Assembly: GCA_015680685.1 (NCBI GenBank)
Contig: MNCI01010832.1
Location: 74,641-138,640 of the forward strand
Direction of reading: 5' to 3'
Source of the DNA: Gnetum montanum
Taxonomy: Eukaryota; Streptophyta; Gnetopsida; Gnetales; Gnetaceae
DNA: 64,000 nt
Shown here piece after piece: positions 1 through 10,133 of this stretch. The position numbers and the translations under genes are program-made. Below the pieces are notes generated by a model that had not been told where the DNA came from, ran no database searches, and saw only the letters and a program-made list of their open reading frames with translations. The number at the start of each line of letters is the position of its first letter. The first letter of the stretch is position 1.

Positions 1-2
1 GT

Positions 3-102
3 GAACAAGTAAAAGGTAACTGTGTCGTAAAGAGCTCATTTTTGANAAGATTAGGCCGCGAACAAGTAAAAGGTAACTGTGTCGTAAAGAGCTCATTTTT
101 GA
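3..102. other. Assembly join: 43-base duplication around a single N
   Basis: Bases 3-45 recur as 60-102, with a lone N at 46 and about 13 unrelated bases between. The same pattern occurs at 60248. Two contig ends that overlap but were not merged would give this; it is probably not biology. The first 40 codons of any frame read through here are unreliable. Confidence 0.8.
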
Positions 103-443
103 GACCTTATAAGCAACTTGCTTGTAAGATGTTAGATCAATTTCAACGTTGCCAAATAGAGCATATAAATAGAGCGGAGAATCTTATAGCAGATGATTTG
201 GCTAAGGCAGCTTCAACATTGTATATGCAAATATTAGAAAATTACAAAAATGTCATGATTGAAGAAGAACATCAACCATCAGTACTAGACAATATAAGAC
301 ATTTACAAGTATTTGAAGATGATGATCAAGTATTTGAAGAAGTTGAGAGCACTATGCATGAACTCGGGACTAGCCTTATAAATAAACAAGTATTAAGGGA
401 GGAAACCCAAATTGGGGCACCACCAAACATCCACCCATGCTGA
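60..443 (+). pseudogene. Ty3/gypsy (Tat-type) RNase H fragment
   Basis: The frame reads QVKG...KSSFLRPY...LDQFQ...IEHINRAEN..ADDLAKAAS. This is the C-terminal half of the extra archaeal-type RNase H domain that plant Tat-clade gypsy elements carry after RT-RNase H (family knowledge). The conserved end has the HINRAEN turn and the Asp of ADDLA, which belongs to the active site. About 50 further residues of acidic linker follow to the stop at 441-443. The 5' part lies outside the window and the first residues are disturbed by the assembly duplication. No integrase follows, so this is an isolated fragment whose element continues to the left. Confidence 0.7.
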
Positions 444-539
444 CTTGTTACAAGATTGAAGGACATAGAATTAGAGAAAAAAAGAAAAAGAAAAAGAAAA
501 AAAATAAAAATAAAAATTAGTTCTTGAACTAGAATGGAG

Positions 540-556
540 CATCTCCCCCATGACTA
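540..556 (-). promoter_or_regulatory. Internal purine tract (PPT-like)
   Basis: On the minus strand this reads TAGTCATGGGGGAGATG. The same tract occurs on the plus strand at 35458-35474, just after the integrase of the related element. Neither copy is followed by an LTR start, so it is an internal conserved purine tract rather than the one priming at the 3' LTR. A central polypurine tract is one possible role (inference). Confidence 0.5.
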
Positions 557-979
557 ATCTCATTGCTGCACATTTGGGAGATGTACCGCACAATCCCCTA
601 GTTATACACCACTAGTTTGCCATCTATCACCATTATTGATTTAATTAATCACGTGGTAGTACATCTAACATTGGTGATAGTCTCGTTTGGATCATTTAAA
701 GATGTATCTTTACCTAGACTTGAAGGTATTTTTTTTGGAGGATCTAGATGTGTTTGCTTCTTCTTCTTGATTTTTTATTTTAATTATTAGGTCTCTGTGC
801 TTAATATCCTTTTATGATGTATAGGTCTCTATGCTTAATATCCTTTTCTGATGTATAATCAAAGTGTAAGATATTTGTGTCTAAGTCCTCTATTTGCTTT
901 GTTTTCTTAAGTCTAGAACTAATAAGTTGATTAGTTTCTTCCATGCATCTTTGAAATAGTTTTATATTTTCATTTTCAA

Positions 980-3338
980 GTCATTGGATGTCATCTTGTT
1001 TAATGGCTACTACATAAACTAGTTTTTGCCCACACACTTGTTCCTTAGCTTTGTTGGAGGTTGTGTTAATATTTTGAATTTTTGGTTCATAGCTACATCC
1101 TTTATCATTATTAGTGATGCATAGAGGCTTTTGTCTTTCCACAATGATTGGTTTATCTTTTATGTCTTGTCTTGGAGTGGTGATGATTATTGACTTTTGC
1201 GTATGATTAAGAGACATCATTTTTGTGAGGAAGGGTGTTGCATTAGAGTACGTCTATGAGTTTTATGCTTGTGTGAGAAAAATACCATAAAGAAAGGATG
1301 TTTTTGAGGTTGTGGTTGAAATCTACTAGCATTATCATTTCTATGTATGTTCACAGTACAAGTGGCATTCTTCCATTGATATTATAGTACCGAACCTTCC
1401 TATGTTGCTGGTTGTGACATGTGATAGAGTGAAGTATGAGAATATTGAGGGTATGATGAAGGATGAGAGGAGTGAGGTGGTAATCCCATAGAAAATTTTG
1501 CAGGTTGATGATATTTGGTAGAGTCGTAGTAGTGATTTGAGGTAGAAGAATTAGAACCAATCGGGAAAGTAGTTTGTTGAATGTAATATCCATATGGATG
1601 TAACTAGTAGTAAGGGTAGTGTTGGTTTGATGATGGCCTCGCCCACAACTCTAGGTTTTTCCACTACGGTTGATAGTAGTTTTAAGGCTGATAAGAAGTC
1701 CCACCAGGATAATACGGTTAGTTGTAGAACTATCTATAATTACCTTGTGAGTAAGGTAAGTTCCTAAGCATTTTCTTTTTATGAACTTGGGATTCAATAC
1801 AAAAACCCAATACTCATGTAGATGTAACATGATTAGGCAATAACCCTTTGGATGGTCATATAGGTAGATGTCACATTCATTATTCTTTTCTATGGTTGAG
1901 TCTATAGCTTCTTCTTCTATAGCTATTTTCCCTTTTTGCTGATAAGTGTTCCTAACTATTTCTTGGTTTTTTTCCCTCCTCTTGTTTAGATCACTTGATT
2001 TGTTTTGCATTACTCTCTCCTCTACAATTTTTACGTAATTTGTAACTTTGTCATTCATCAACTCTCACATCTTATCTAGCCTTGCTTCATGCTCATCGAT
2101 AGACTTTTGTATTGACAAGGTTTATTGTGAAATCACCTCATCAAGAGTTGCTTCTTTTTCCTTGTCATAGATATGGAACCTTTTATTTTGAAGAGTTGGA
2201 TCCTTGTCATTTTCCTTTACATTCTCTCGTTTACCTAGCTCTCCTTATTCTTTTGCTGCCTGCCAAAATAGCCTTTGTATCTTATGGGCTTTTAATTTGT
2301 ATAATCAACCTTGGGCATAAATCCCAAGGGTCTCTCTCATTTGATTATGAAGCCCATCTATGATGTAGAAAAGTTGCTCTTTTTGAGAGAAGTCATGACC
2401 TGAATGTTTATATAGTAGAGCCTAGTATCGATCCAAGGCCACATCCAAGGATTCATGATTTTCTTGCTTCCACCCTTGGATTTAATTTCTTAGGTTGGAA
2501 ACTCTTGCATAGGTTTGGTATTTTTCATTGAATAGATTTAGCATTGTGGACCATCAATGGATTGAATTTAGTTCCAATGATCTATACCAAATTTCAGCTT
2601 CATCTATTAGTGTCCTAAGTAAGAGCTTAAGCTTTTTCCACTTACGTTCAATATTTTGTAAGGTGCAAGAATCATGGAAGGCTTGTAAGTGATGTTGTGG
2701 CTTAGAATCATAACCTCCCCTAAATTTAGGAATGTTGTCCATGTCAAGTCATTTGATGCGACTCTCACTTTGATGCCTTTGGGGTATTTGAACTACCTCC
2801 CTAATTTGTGTCATGAGCCTAGTAGCCAACAAGGATTCATCTATACCAGACACATCATGGTGACAATCTATATTTCTATTTATCTGATTGTGATGATCTT
2901 GTTTATGCTCATTTTTATGTCTTTGATTTTGCCCTTGTGTTTGATTTCTATCTTTATCTTGACCCCATAGTGAAGCTTTATCTCTATACCTACATTCATC
3001 TTTGTCAGAACTAGACGTTGAAGACAAAGAGGTAGATGAGGAACTGGGAGAATCACTATGGCTTCTATAGTTCTTCCAATGGTCCCTTGGTGTATCATTT
3101 CTAAATTTAGAGGATGTCCTAGGCCTTGAGGCCCTCCTTATTCTAGGACCTACTCCATATCCTCTATAATTGTTTGCCTTAGGTGAGTGTATTCCTTGAG
3201 TGTAGTCAGGGTGGAAATGAGAAATGAAATTCCTACATGAGGTTGTTCACTCCAACTTTCTTCAATATAGATCCTATTAGTTCTCCAATTAATGTTCTCA
3301 TCATACGCTAAATTACTGGCCCAATGTGAAGAAGACAT
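980..3338 (-). pseudogene. gag of Athila-like element A (broken)
   Basis: Gag is the structural protein that packages element RNA. The minus-strand start at 3338 reads MSSSHWAS. Then come WRTNRIYIEESW (about 3270), a charged Lys/Asp/His-rich stretch, the core FRGGYDSKPQHHLQAFHDS (2742 to 2620) and WYRSLELNSIH, typical of the plant retrotransposon Gag fold, and near 1875-1837 a zinc-knuckle relic CDIYLYDHPKGYC. Family pattern here is Cys-x2-Cys-x3-His-x4-Cys; the second Cys is Tyr in this copy. A Pro/Tyr-rich tail follows. Frameshifts and stops break it into at least five pieces. Closest relative in the window: gag at 47938-49979, which shares the N-terminal RTNxxYxxExxW block. Confidence 0.75.
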
Positions 3339-3448
3339 GTTTTTAACATGTGTGACTTAAAATAAAATATTAATATTTTCTAAAAGATAAATTGTTAACA
3401 CCTTAATAGTGATAATTTATGATACAACTAATTTAGATAATTAGCACC

Positions 3449-3468
3449 ATCTCTGGCAATGAAGACAA
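3449..3468 (-). promoter_or_regulatory. Primer-binding site, tRNA-Asp type (decayed)
   Basis: One base after the LTR end the minus strand reads TGTCTTCATTGCCAGAGAT, about 13 of 19 bases matching the complement of plant tRNA-Asp 3' end (TGGCGCCGTTGCCGGGGAT), which Athila elements use. The better-kept equivalents are at 29177 and 47807. Confidence 0.55.
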
Positions 3469-4320
3469 TGATGAGAGGTGAGTACCCCCTACATCCAACC
3501 ATAAAAATCAAAAGTGTTCACGCATGAGTTGATCAAATTTTGTGGATGGGACTAGTTGTGGCATCGAGATCATTATGCCTTGATTGAAGTTCACTGTCTT
3601 CCCACTTGGACTAGTGGTAGCTTTGTCACGTATGCTTTAGTTTAGAGTGAGGCATATGATTCTTGATGTTGTTTCAGCCTTATGCTACTCCTAATGATAA
3701 TAAGGAAATCAATTATTTAAATTAATCAACAATGGAAAGTAAAGTCTAAACTAGCCTACAGGCAATGAGTTTCCATTCCTAGCTTGTCGTACACATCCTA
3801 TACCCATGTATCCACTACTAGGATTACCAAGTGCTATGCTATTGGGTGAACCAAGCAATAACATTACAAGGATTACCAAGAAAATATGTGTTTACGCTTG
3901 AAACTAGTCACACTCATTCCACCAATTCATTAATATGCATGGAAACATAAATATTAACTAAGTATATGGAATGTAAATTGCATTAAAAGTAAATTTAATC
4001 TAAGTCAAAGTGCTACAATGAATAAGAATTAATCTTGATCTTATTGTCATTCATGGAATGTGTCTAGGTACATTGCCACTTGAACAAGACATTGTACAAT
4101 CGAATCAGATCCATACTACAGGCACTCACTAACTATTCTCTAAGACTACAAAATAAAATTGCAAGACTTTGACTACTCTATTGAAAAAAGAATGCCAATA
4201 CACGACAAGAGCATGCATATTTATAGGTGAAAATAGACACTACATTGATGGGGCCACATCAATGCATCATTGCATGCGTCAATGGGGCCACATCAATGCA
4301 TCATTACATGCATTGACGAG
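3469..4320 (-). repeat. 5' LTR of element A (minus strand)
   Basis: On the minus strand the LTR ends in GGTACTCACCTCTCATCA, matching the ends of all other Athila-type LTRs here. A TATA box (TATAAATA) lies at 4225-4218 and the conserved twin motif TTGGTAATCC is at 3880-3871 and 3840-3831. The outer (U3) end runs into a tandem array and cannot be fixed; 4320 assumes the usual length of about 850 bases. Confidence 0.6.
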
Positions 4321-4410
4321 GCCACATCGATGGAGCCACATCAATGGGGCCACATCAATGCATCATTGCATGCATCAACAAGGCCATGTTGGTGAGGTTG
4401 CATCAATGGG
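4245..4410. repeat. U3 tandem array, 34-36 base units
   Basis: Four or so imperfect units beginning GGGGCCACATCAATGCATCA are repeated, each holding inverted CATCAATG/GATGCA words. The array lies between two LTRs facing away from each other and may belong to the U3 of one or both. The LTR at 13456 has a looser array of the same GATGCA/TGCATC words. Confidence 0.7.
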
Positions 4411-5248
4411 GCTGTGTTAACATGGATGCTTCAAAGTGGTTGTGTCAAAGTGGATGTGTTGAAGTAGCTACATTGACGCAACTAATTGATGCTTCATTAG
4501 TTTCCATGATTTTACACTTAGCAATATAGTGAATGCCCGCAGTGTGGTGTTAAGTAATTATATGGAATCTTTGTTCAAGTGAATTGTTCTTGGGCATAGT
4601 TCATGGTTGGAAATAAAGAATGAGATTTTTTTCCACCATTGTAGCATTCTACTTAGTTCACTCTACTTTCAATTAGTTCATTCTTACTTAGTTCAATTCT
4701 ACCTAGCATAATTACTATCTTTCAGCATGTTTACTTTTCTTAAGTTATTTATAGTTTCTTAATACTTTACTTTTTCATTATTCCTTAGTATGCTAGTATA
4801 ATTAAGACTAGTTTTGAATGTATTGTGTAATAGTTTGGTAATCCCAATAGAGTTACTAGGTTTGCCCAATAAAATAACACTTGGTGATCCTAGTAACGGT
4901 TGCATAAGCCCAAGACGTGAATGGTAAACCAAGAATATATACTTATTGCCTATAGACTAGAATAGTCTCTTTACTTGTATTACACTTAGACGTAGATTCT
5001 ATTACTCTATTTCAATCATGTTCACACTTAGTATTAGTTTGAGCCAACAACATTAACATATCATATGCCTCACTGAGAGTTAAACCCTACCACTTACACT
5101 TCACTAACTCAAAGTGAGAAGATAATAATCACAAACTGAACCTCAACTACTAGTAAATCTACATTGGCCATCCATAGATTATGATCAGGTCACACGTGTA
5201 CACTTGTGACTTGTATGGTGGAGTGTTGGAATACCCAACCGCTCATCA
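4390..5248 (+). repeat. Athila-type LTR, plus strand (possibly solo)
   Basis: The body matches the 46954 LTR: GCCCGCAGTGTGGTG near 4537, AATAAAG near 4614 (poly(A)-signal-like), the twin motif TTGGTAATCC at 4835 and TTGGTGATCC at 4880, and the end ACCCAACCGCTCATCA at 5248. What follows looks like LINE DNA rather than a clear primer-binding site, so this may be a solo LTR. The start is uncertain; ATGT at 4386 and 5249 could be remains of a target duplication, but that match is too short to rely on. Confidence 0.6.
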
Positions 5249-5259
5249 ATGTTCAAGGT

Positions 5260-6646
5260 ATTTGCCAATAGGTAAAACCTAATGAAGAAGACATCAAAGA
5301 AACTATTAAAGTTTAGGTAGAATATGAAGCTTCTACATTTGCTTAAAGATGGACATTCAAAAAATGTTCTAATTTTTATTTGTCCCAAAGCCTATTATAA
5401 TGATTAACAATAATTGAGGAGTTGTACAAAAGTTGAAATGGAACATGTAACTTATAAGGTAAAAGTTTTAATCTTTTAGTTTAACAAAGACCATGAAAAT
5501 ACATTACACCAAAGCATCCAACTATACATTGTGATGAATAAAATTATAAATTTAATCAAAACAATGATGCATGGTTGTAGATGCCTCATACATATTATCA
5601 AATATTTTCCAAGAAATCCATTAGTCAACATGACATAGATAGCTAAGAGAAATCACTTCCTTTTAAAAACAAGAAGTAGCCTCCTGAGAACCCACTTGAG
5701 AACTCATAGTCACAAAAGGAATAGGTGAAAGAGGTAACAACCATGGAAAAGCTTAGAAAAAAAAGTAGGATTAATCTTAAAATTAGTCTAATATATATAA
5801 TTATGTAATACTTGACAAGCCCTCTAAATGCTTTTGAAGACATGAGATGTAGGAATGATAATCATATGAGGAAAAAAATCTAATTAGCAAAGTGAATACC
5901 TTTCTAAAATGGATTTTTTTTTATAGAAAATGATTGTTATAGTCTTAGCTAGAGGAGAGTTCCAATAAAGTCAAAAGCATCCAAATGTTGAAACAACCAC
6001 TTTGTCATCACAGTAAGCCTTTTTTTTGAAATAATTTAAAAGACCTAAATCATTATTTTTCTTAGGAAACGTAATAATATTCTAATCAATCCAATGAAAA
6101 CCTTTTTAAAAATCTTTAGAAAACCACATGAAATCTCAAAATAATTGTTTCAACTTCTAATAAGTAGCTTGAGATGAAGCTTAATATGAAAAATAATACA
6201 TATGAGTAGAAGCACAAATAGATATGCAAACTAGATACTTGCCTATAAGAGTAAGGAGTTTTATCTTCATTTATTAATTTTCTTTCGAATTTGAGATACC
6301 ACTTGATTCCAAAGAGCTAAAGTATATCCTTTAAAATGAAAGGGAATTCTAAAAATCTTAATGATATCTTAATCCTAGATTAGCTTCGAATTTTTTTAAG
6401 TATATAATGCTAATTATTTTTGAAACTATAAAAAAGGATTTTGTCTAATTAATAACAAAGCCAAAAAGAGAGCAATATTGATCCACCTGAAACAAGAGGT
6501 GATGTAGATTAGTAGGTGTATATTGAACATGGAAAAAGGAGTTGTTAATAAGATGCATATTAAGAAGCTGATGTTGAGGAGTAGAAAGAAGAACTCCAGT
6601 GATAGCTTTATTCTTAATATCATAATTTAATTGATGCAAAATTAAA
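5260..6646 (-). pseudogene. L1-type LINE, C-terminal half of RT (broken)
   Basis: Minus strand, starting just inside 6646: HQLNYDIKNKAITG, then QHQLLNMHLINNSFF. This is the RT catalytic block; the family has F-A-D-D in place of LINN. Further on come IFRIPFHFKG (family: YLGIPF..KG), LALWNQVV, and KGFHWIDWN.ITFPKKNNDLG, matching the L1 KIHWV.W..i..PK..GGLG block that follows the fingers. Many stops and shifts. It continues the LINE whose 5' half lies at 13186-10134; together they read through a 3.5 kb insertion. The 3' end is lost against the LTR at 5248. Confidence 0.75.
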
Positions 6647-7094
6647 TGTAACACCCATATTCATGATCTATAAAATATCCTATAAATAACTAATAGCGAT
6701 TCTACAGAACCCCAAGGATTTGGATTTAACCTTAATTTGCTAACTCAAAAGAAAGCCATAAAATAGATAAAAATTATTAATAAAAAGCATAAATATAGTA
6801 GAATAATACAATGCAACAAACTTTCATATTACTTGCATATATAATTAAATAAAATTAATTTAATGAAAATTCATGATTACTTTGGGTACTTTGCATTGAA
6901 ATGTAGGAGGAGTCAGTTGCTCAAATAAAAAAGGTTATTATATTTTCCTCTTTAGGGCCAAAAGTCACATGATATGGACTAGGTAAAGATTTCCAATAAA
7001 ATATTCAAAAGGTTTCAAGGTCCAGTAATACCAAAAATTTTCCAAATATACAAAACAAATCCAAATATCTTAAAGAAATCCAAAAATATTCAAA

Positions 7095-7370
7095 GCTTGT
7101 ATATTTTATTGAAGCATCTTGAAAGGCTACATCTTGGTTATTCTCACTACCAATAGGAACCATCAAATCTTGGAATAACCTTACTACTATCATTGGATTA
7201 TCCTTTTAAATTATTTTAATATTTAAAAATAACAAAATTTATTTAGCAAAATCCAAAGAATGTATATTTTAACCAAGCAACTCCAAAGGCTAGGTCTTGG
7301 TTACCCTCACTCCCAAAGGGACTTACCAACAACTCTTGAAGTAACCTCACTACTATCATAAAATTGTCCT
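7095..7370. repeat. Diverged direct duplication, about 110 bases twice
   Basis: 7095-7205 and 7255-7370 share TGTATATTTTA, AAAGGCTA.RTCTTGGTTA, CTCACT.CCAA and CCT.ACTACTATCAT in the same order. No coding content is seen. Confidence 0.55.
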
Positions 7371-7466
7371 TATGACCCTAAACAAGTCAATGGCCTCACT
7401 GCTAACATCCTCAATGCCCAAGGCACACATCATCGGGAGGATAGGTCTTGATTATGTCTTACCACA

Positions 7467-8267
7467 TGATGAGTGGCGAGGTACCCCTACACTCAACTAT
7501 ACAAATACGAGCGTTACAAGCGCAATCTGGTCGAACTCCACAGACTAAGTGCCTACACGCCTTATGGAACACCTAAGGTTAATCATTCGTTGTCTTCTCA
7601 GACTTACTTGTATCTGTCATGGTTGTATGATTAAGTAAGTCTGAGGTATGTGATTTTTATATCTTTTATGTTTTATCACCTATGCTAATGAGGGAGAGGG
7701 TGAAGAGACTAAGTAACTAACTTTAACTAACTAAGTTCTAATGCCTAGCATTAGTATCCATCCCGCTTGCCATTCACACCCTAAACCAATGCAACCTTTT
7801 GGGATTACCAAACGCTATTCGTTACTGGGATTACCAAGCGTAATGCACGTGCTCGAAGCGGTCGTACTAAATGCACTTAACTATGAGAGTTGAGGGTTGA
7901 GAGAGATTAAGTCCTTAAGAAAGCATTTAAACAATTAATAATAATTAAAATTCTATTTAGCTTAATCCATGCATTGCAAGGTTTATCCAAAAGTTCATCT
8001 TTATTGCCGTACACAATTGTGTGCTCAGGTATAAAATTGCTCGAATAAAGATCCGTTTGCTTTGGGACTCCTACTATGGGCACATGGAAATTATTCTAAC
8101 TCTCAAATGGAAAAATGGCAAGAGTATGGCTACGGTCTAGATCTATATGGAGAAACAAGGGCAAGCCGCCTCTTATTTATAGAACTAGCGACGGGCTGCA
8201 ATATCACGTACACGATATCACAGGGAAAGACATGATATCGCGGCCCATGCGATATCGCATCCCATCA
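7467..8267 (-). repeat. Solo LTR, Athila-type, with target duplication CCACA
   Basis: On the minus strand the LTR starts TGATGGGATGCGATATCG (8267) and ends TACCTCGCCACTCATCA (7467). CCACA abuts both ends (7462-7466 and 8268-8272). No primer-binding site or internal region follows, so LTR-LTR recombination has removed the rest of the element. Inside are a TATA box (8181-8174), AATAAAG and the twin motif (TTGGTAATCC at 7839-7830 and again at 7810-7801). U3 carries GATATC three times, once as the perfect 14-base palindrome ATGCGATATCGCAT (8247-8260). Confidence 0.85.
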
Positions 8268-8272
8268 CCACA

Positions 8273-10130
8273 ACTCCACTAAACTCAACTACCCAGTGCC
8301 ATGGTCTTGGCTAAATCCATAGTCTCACATAAACTTACAAATCAAAATCTAGGGTAAGAAATCCATCTAACAATCCTTGTTTCCATGGGATGGGTCCCAT
8401 GAAGGAACACTCCACTACCATATGCAAACAAGGACATCTAAAATATTTGTAGCTTCCACTACCAATTGAGCAAAAAAAGTTACATAATTATTAATATTTT
8501 ATTTCAAAAATCTAAAAAATTTTCAAAATAGCCAAAAATATGTAATAGTCAAAATTTCATAAAATTCTCACAAAATCATGTTTATATCATGAGGTGATCC
8601 AAAATAATTATAAATTCTTTAAAAAACAAGTTGGAAAAATTTTCCACAATTTCAAAAATGCATCTAAAAGATAGAATATCATTTGGATAAGATTAAAATA
8701 TTGATTTCCATATAAAAAAGCCCATAACGAAAAAAATTCAACAAAATATCAACATAATAATTAACATCATGGAAAAAGCTATGAAAAACCAAAAAGCAAA
8801 AGGAAAGTGCATAGAATCCATAGAAAAATAGGGCACTTACATAAAAAAACCTAAAATAATCTTTCTTACTGAATCCTCAACAAAATAGAATAATCATATG
8901 AAAAGAAAACTAAAATAATATGTTTTTATCATATCTACAACAAAATAGGGTAACCATATGAAAGGAAACTAAGATAAACTCTCTTCCTCATCAAGATGAC
9001 CAAAGTTAGCCTTTTACTTGGTTTTTGATATATTGTGTTAGGAACCCCCTTACATTCCCAACAAGACATATTTAAAGCCATAATCTATTTATTGGTAGAA
9101 GATTGACATGCAACATGACACCTGGGCTTGACACATGTTGAGAAATGAAAGAAATACACTTCAAACAAAAGAAACTTGGGAAAATCAGCTTTCAGATGAA
9201 GATATAGTGTGAGAAAAGGTTTTTGTTTCAGAAATAGAAAAATACCAAATGTGGCAAAGAAATAGAAGGTGGTGGTGATGTAAAAAATAATATGCATATG
9301 TTATGCATAATATGCTAATGCCCTTACACTTAAACTATCGTAACATGTATACCAAGACTCCAAATCAAATTCCATTTGAACTTACATCATCCCTATAAAG
9401 TGTTTTACCAAATTGTATGTTGAAATATTATCTAGGAGTTACTTAGCACTATCGCCCAGATCAAATGCCGAAACTTCTAAAGTATTTTTATTAAACTCAA
9501 AATGTGATATCTTGAGAACCGTAACTCTAATTTTAGTGAACCAACAATCAAAACTTACATTTTTGAACATTCCAGACACATTGGTAAGGTTAAATTCTAG
9601 GTATAACATCATCCTAAGGCACTTCCTTAATAAAAGATAGTTTATACAATGTTTAATTATAATTAAAAATGAACTCCAAATCCTAGTTTAATAACAAAAA
9701 GTAACAAGGTATATGTTTTGGGTAGGGTCAAGGTTTAAAATTGCTCCATGAATAGAGTATTATATAATCACATATGCATAAAAAAATAAAAAGATGCATA
9801 ATTAAATGTGCATAATAAGGATTCAATATACATCACTAAATGTGCATTAAAAATAAAATATGCATAATCAAATACTTGTAAAGGCATCATAATTTACAAA
9901 AAGAAAAAAATTATAAGGGTAATTGGATTTTAATATTTAATTATAAAATAGTCAAAAGACATATGACTAAACTTTAGTAGTAGTAAAATAAAGGATATCA
10001 AACTTTAACAATACCTTAGCAAGCAAATTACATTCACTTATCTAGGAAAATAATAATAACAACAATAGTAACAATAATAATAAGCTAATCTATTGAAATG
10101 TGTCTCATAGTATTAAAGAATTAATCATAT
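8273..10130. other. No gene seen; AT-rich filler
   Basis: About 1.9 kb of A/T-rich DNA with many stops in all frames. Short runs of ATGCATAA words occur at 9290-9310 and 9780-9880. I could not assign it to any element family. Confidence 0.6.
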
Positions 10131-10133
10131 GCA

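Larger units (their letters stand above)
450..4320 (-). mobile_element. Athila-like LTR retrotransposon A, 5' part (LTR, PBS, gag)
   Basis: Read on the minus strand, the order is LTR (about 4320 to 3469), tRNA-Asp-type primer-binding site (3468-3449), untranslated leader, gag pseudogene (3338 to about 980), then T-rich non-coding DNA with a purine tract at 556-540. No protease, RT or integrase is seen. Organisation and Gag sequence match the pol-less element at 46954-55806, so it may be a second copy of that non-autonomous family. The 3' LTR is missing; the left end is approximate, near the plus-strand RNase H fragment. Confidence 0.7.
6647..10133. mobile_element. Insertion of unknown type splitting the LINE
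   Basis: The segment starts TGTAACACCC, a common start of plant gypsy LTRs, and ends ATATGCA. It is flanked by TTAAA on both sides (6642-6646 and 10134-10138). Removing it joins the LINE RT frame (LFIIEAKFLS on the right, HQLNYDIKNK on the left). I see no coding domains inside and no second LTR. It contains a nested solo LTR (7467-8267). The AT-only flanking repeat in AT-rich DNA is weak evidence by itself; the split LINE is stronger. Confidence 0.45.

Noticed and set aside
4260-4400. CRISPR-like repeat-spacer look of the 34-36 base units
   Set aside because: Units are contiguous with no unique spacers, lie in a plant LTR U3, and no cas gene is present.
8247-8260. 14-base palindrome as a restriction/modification or recombinase site
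   Set aside because: It recurs as GATATC-type words in U3 of several LTRs, so a transposon promoter word is the simpler explanation.
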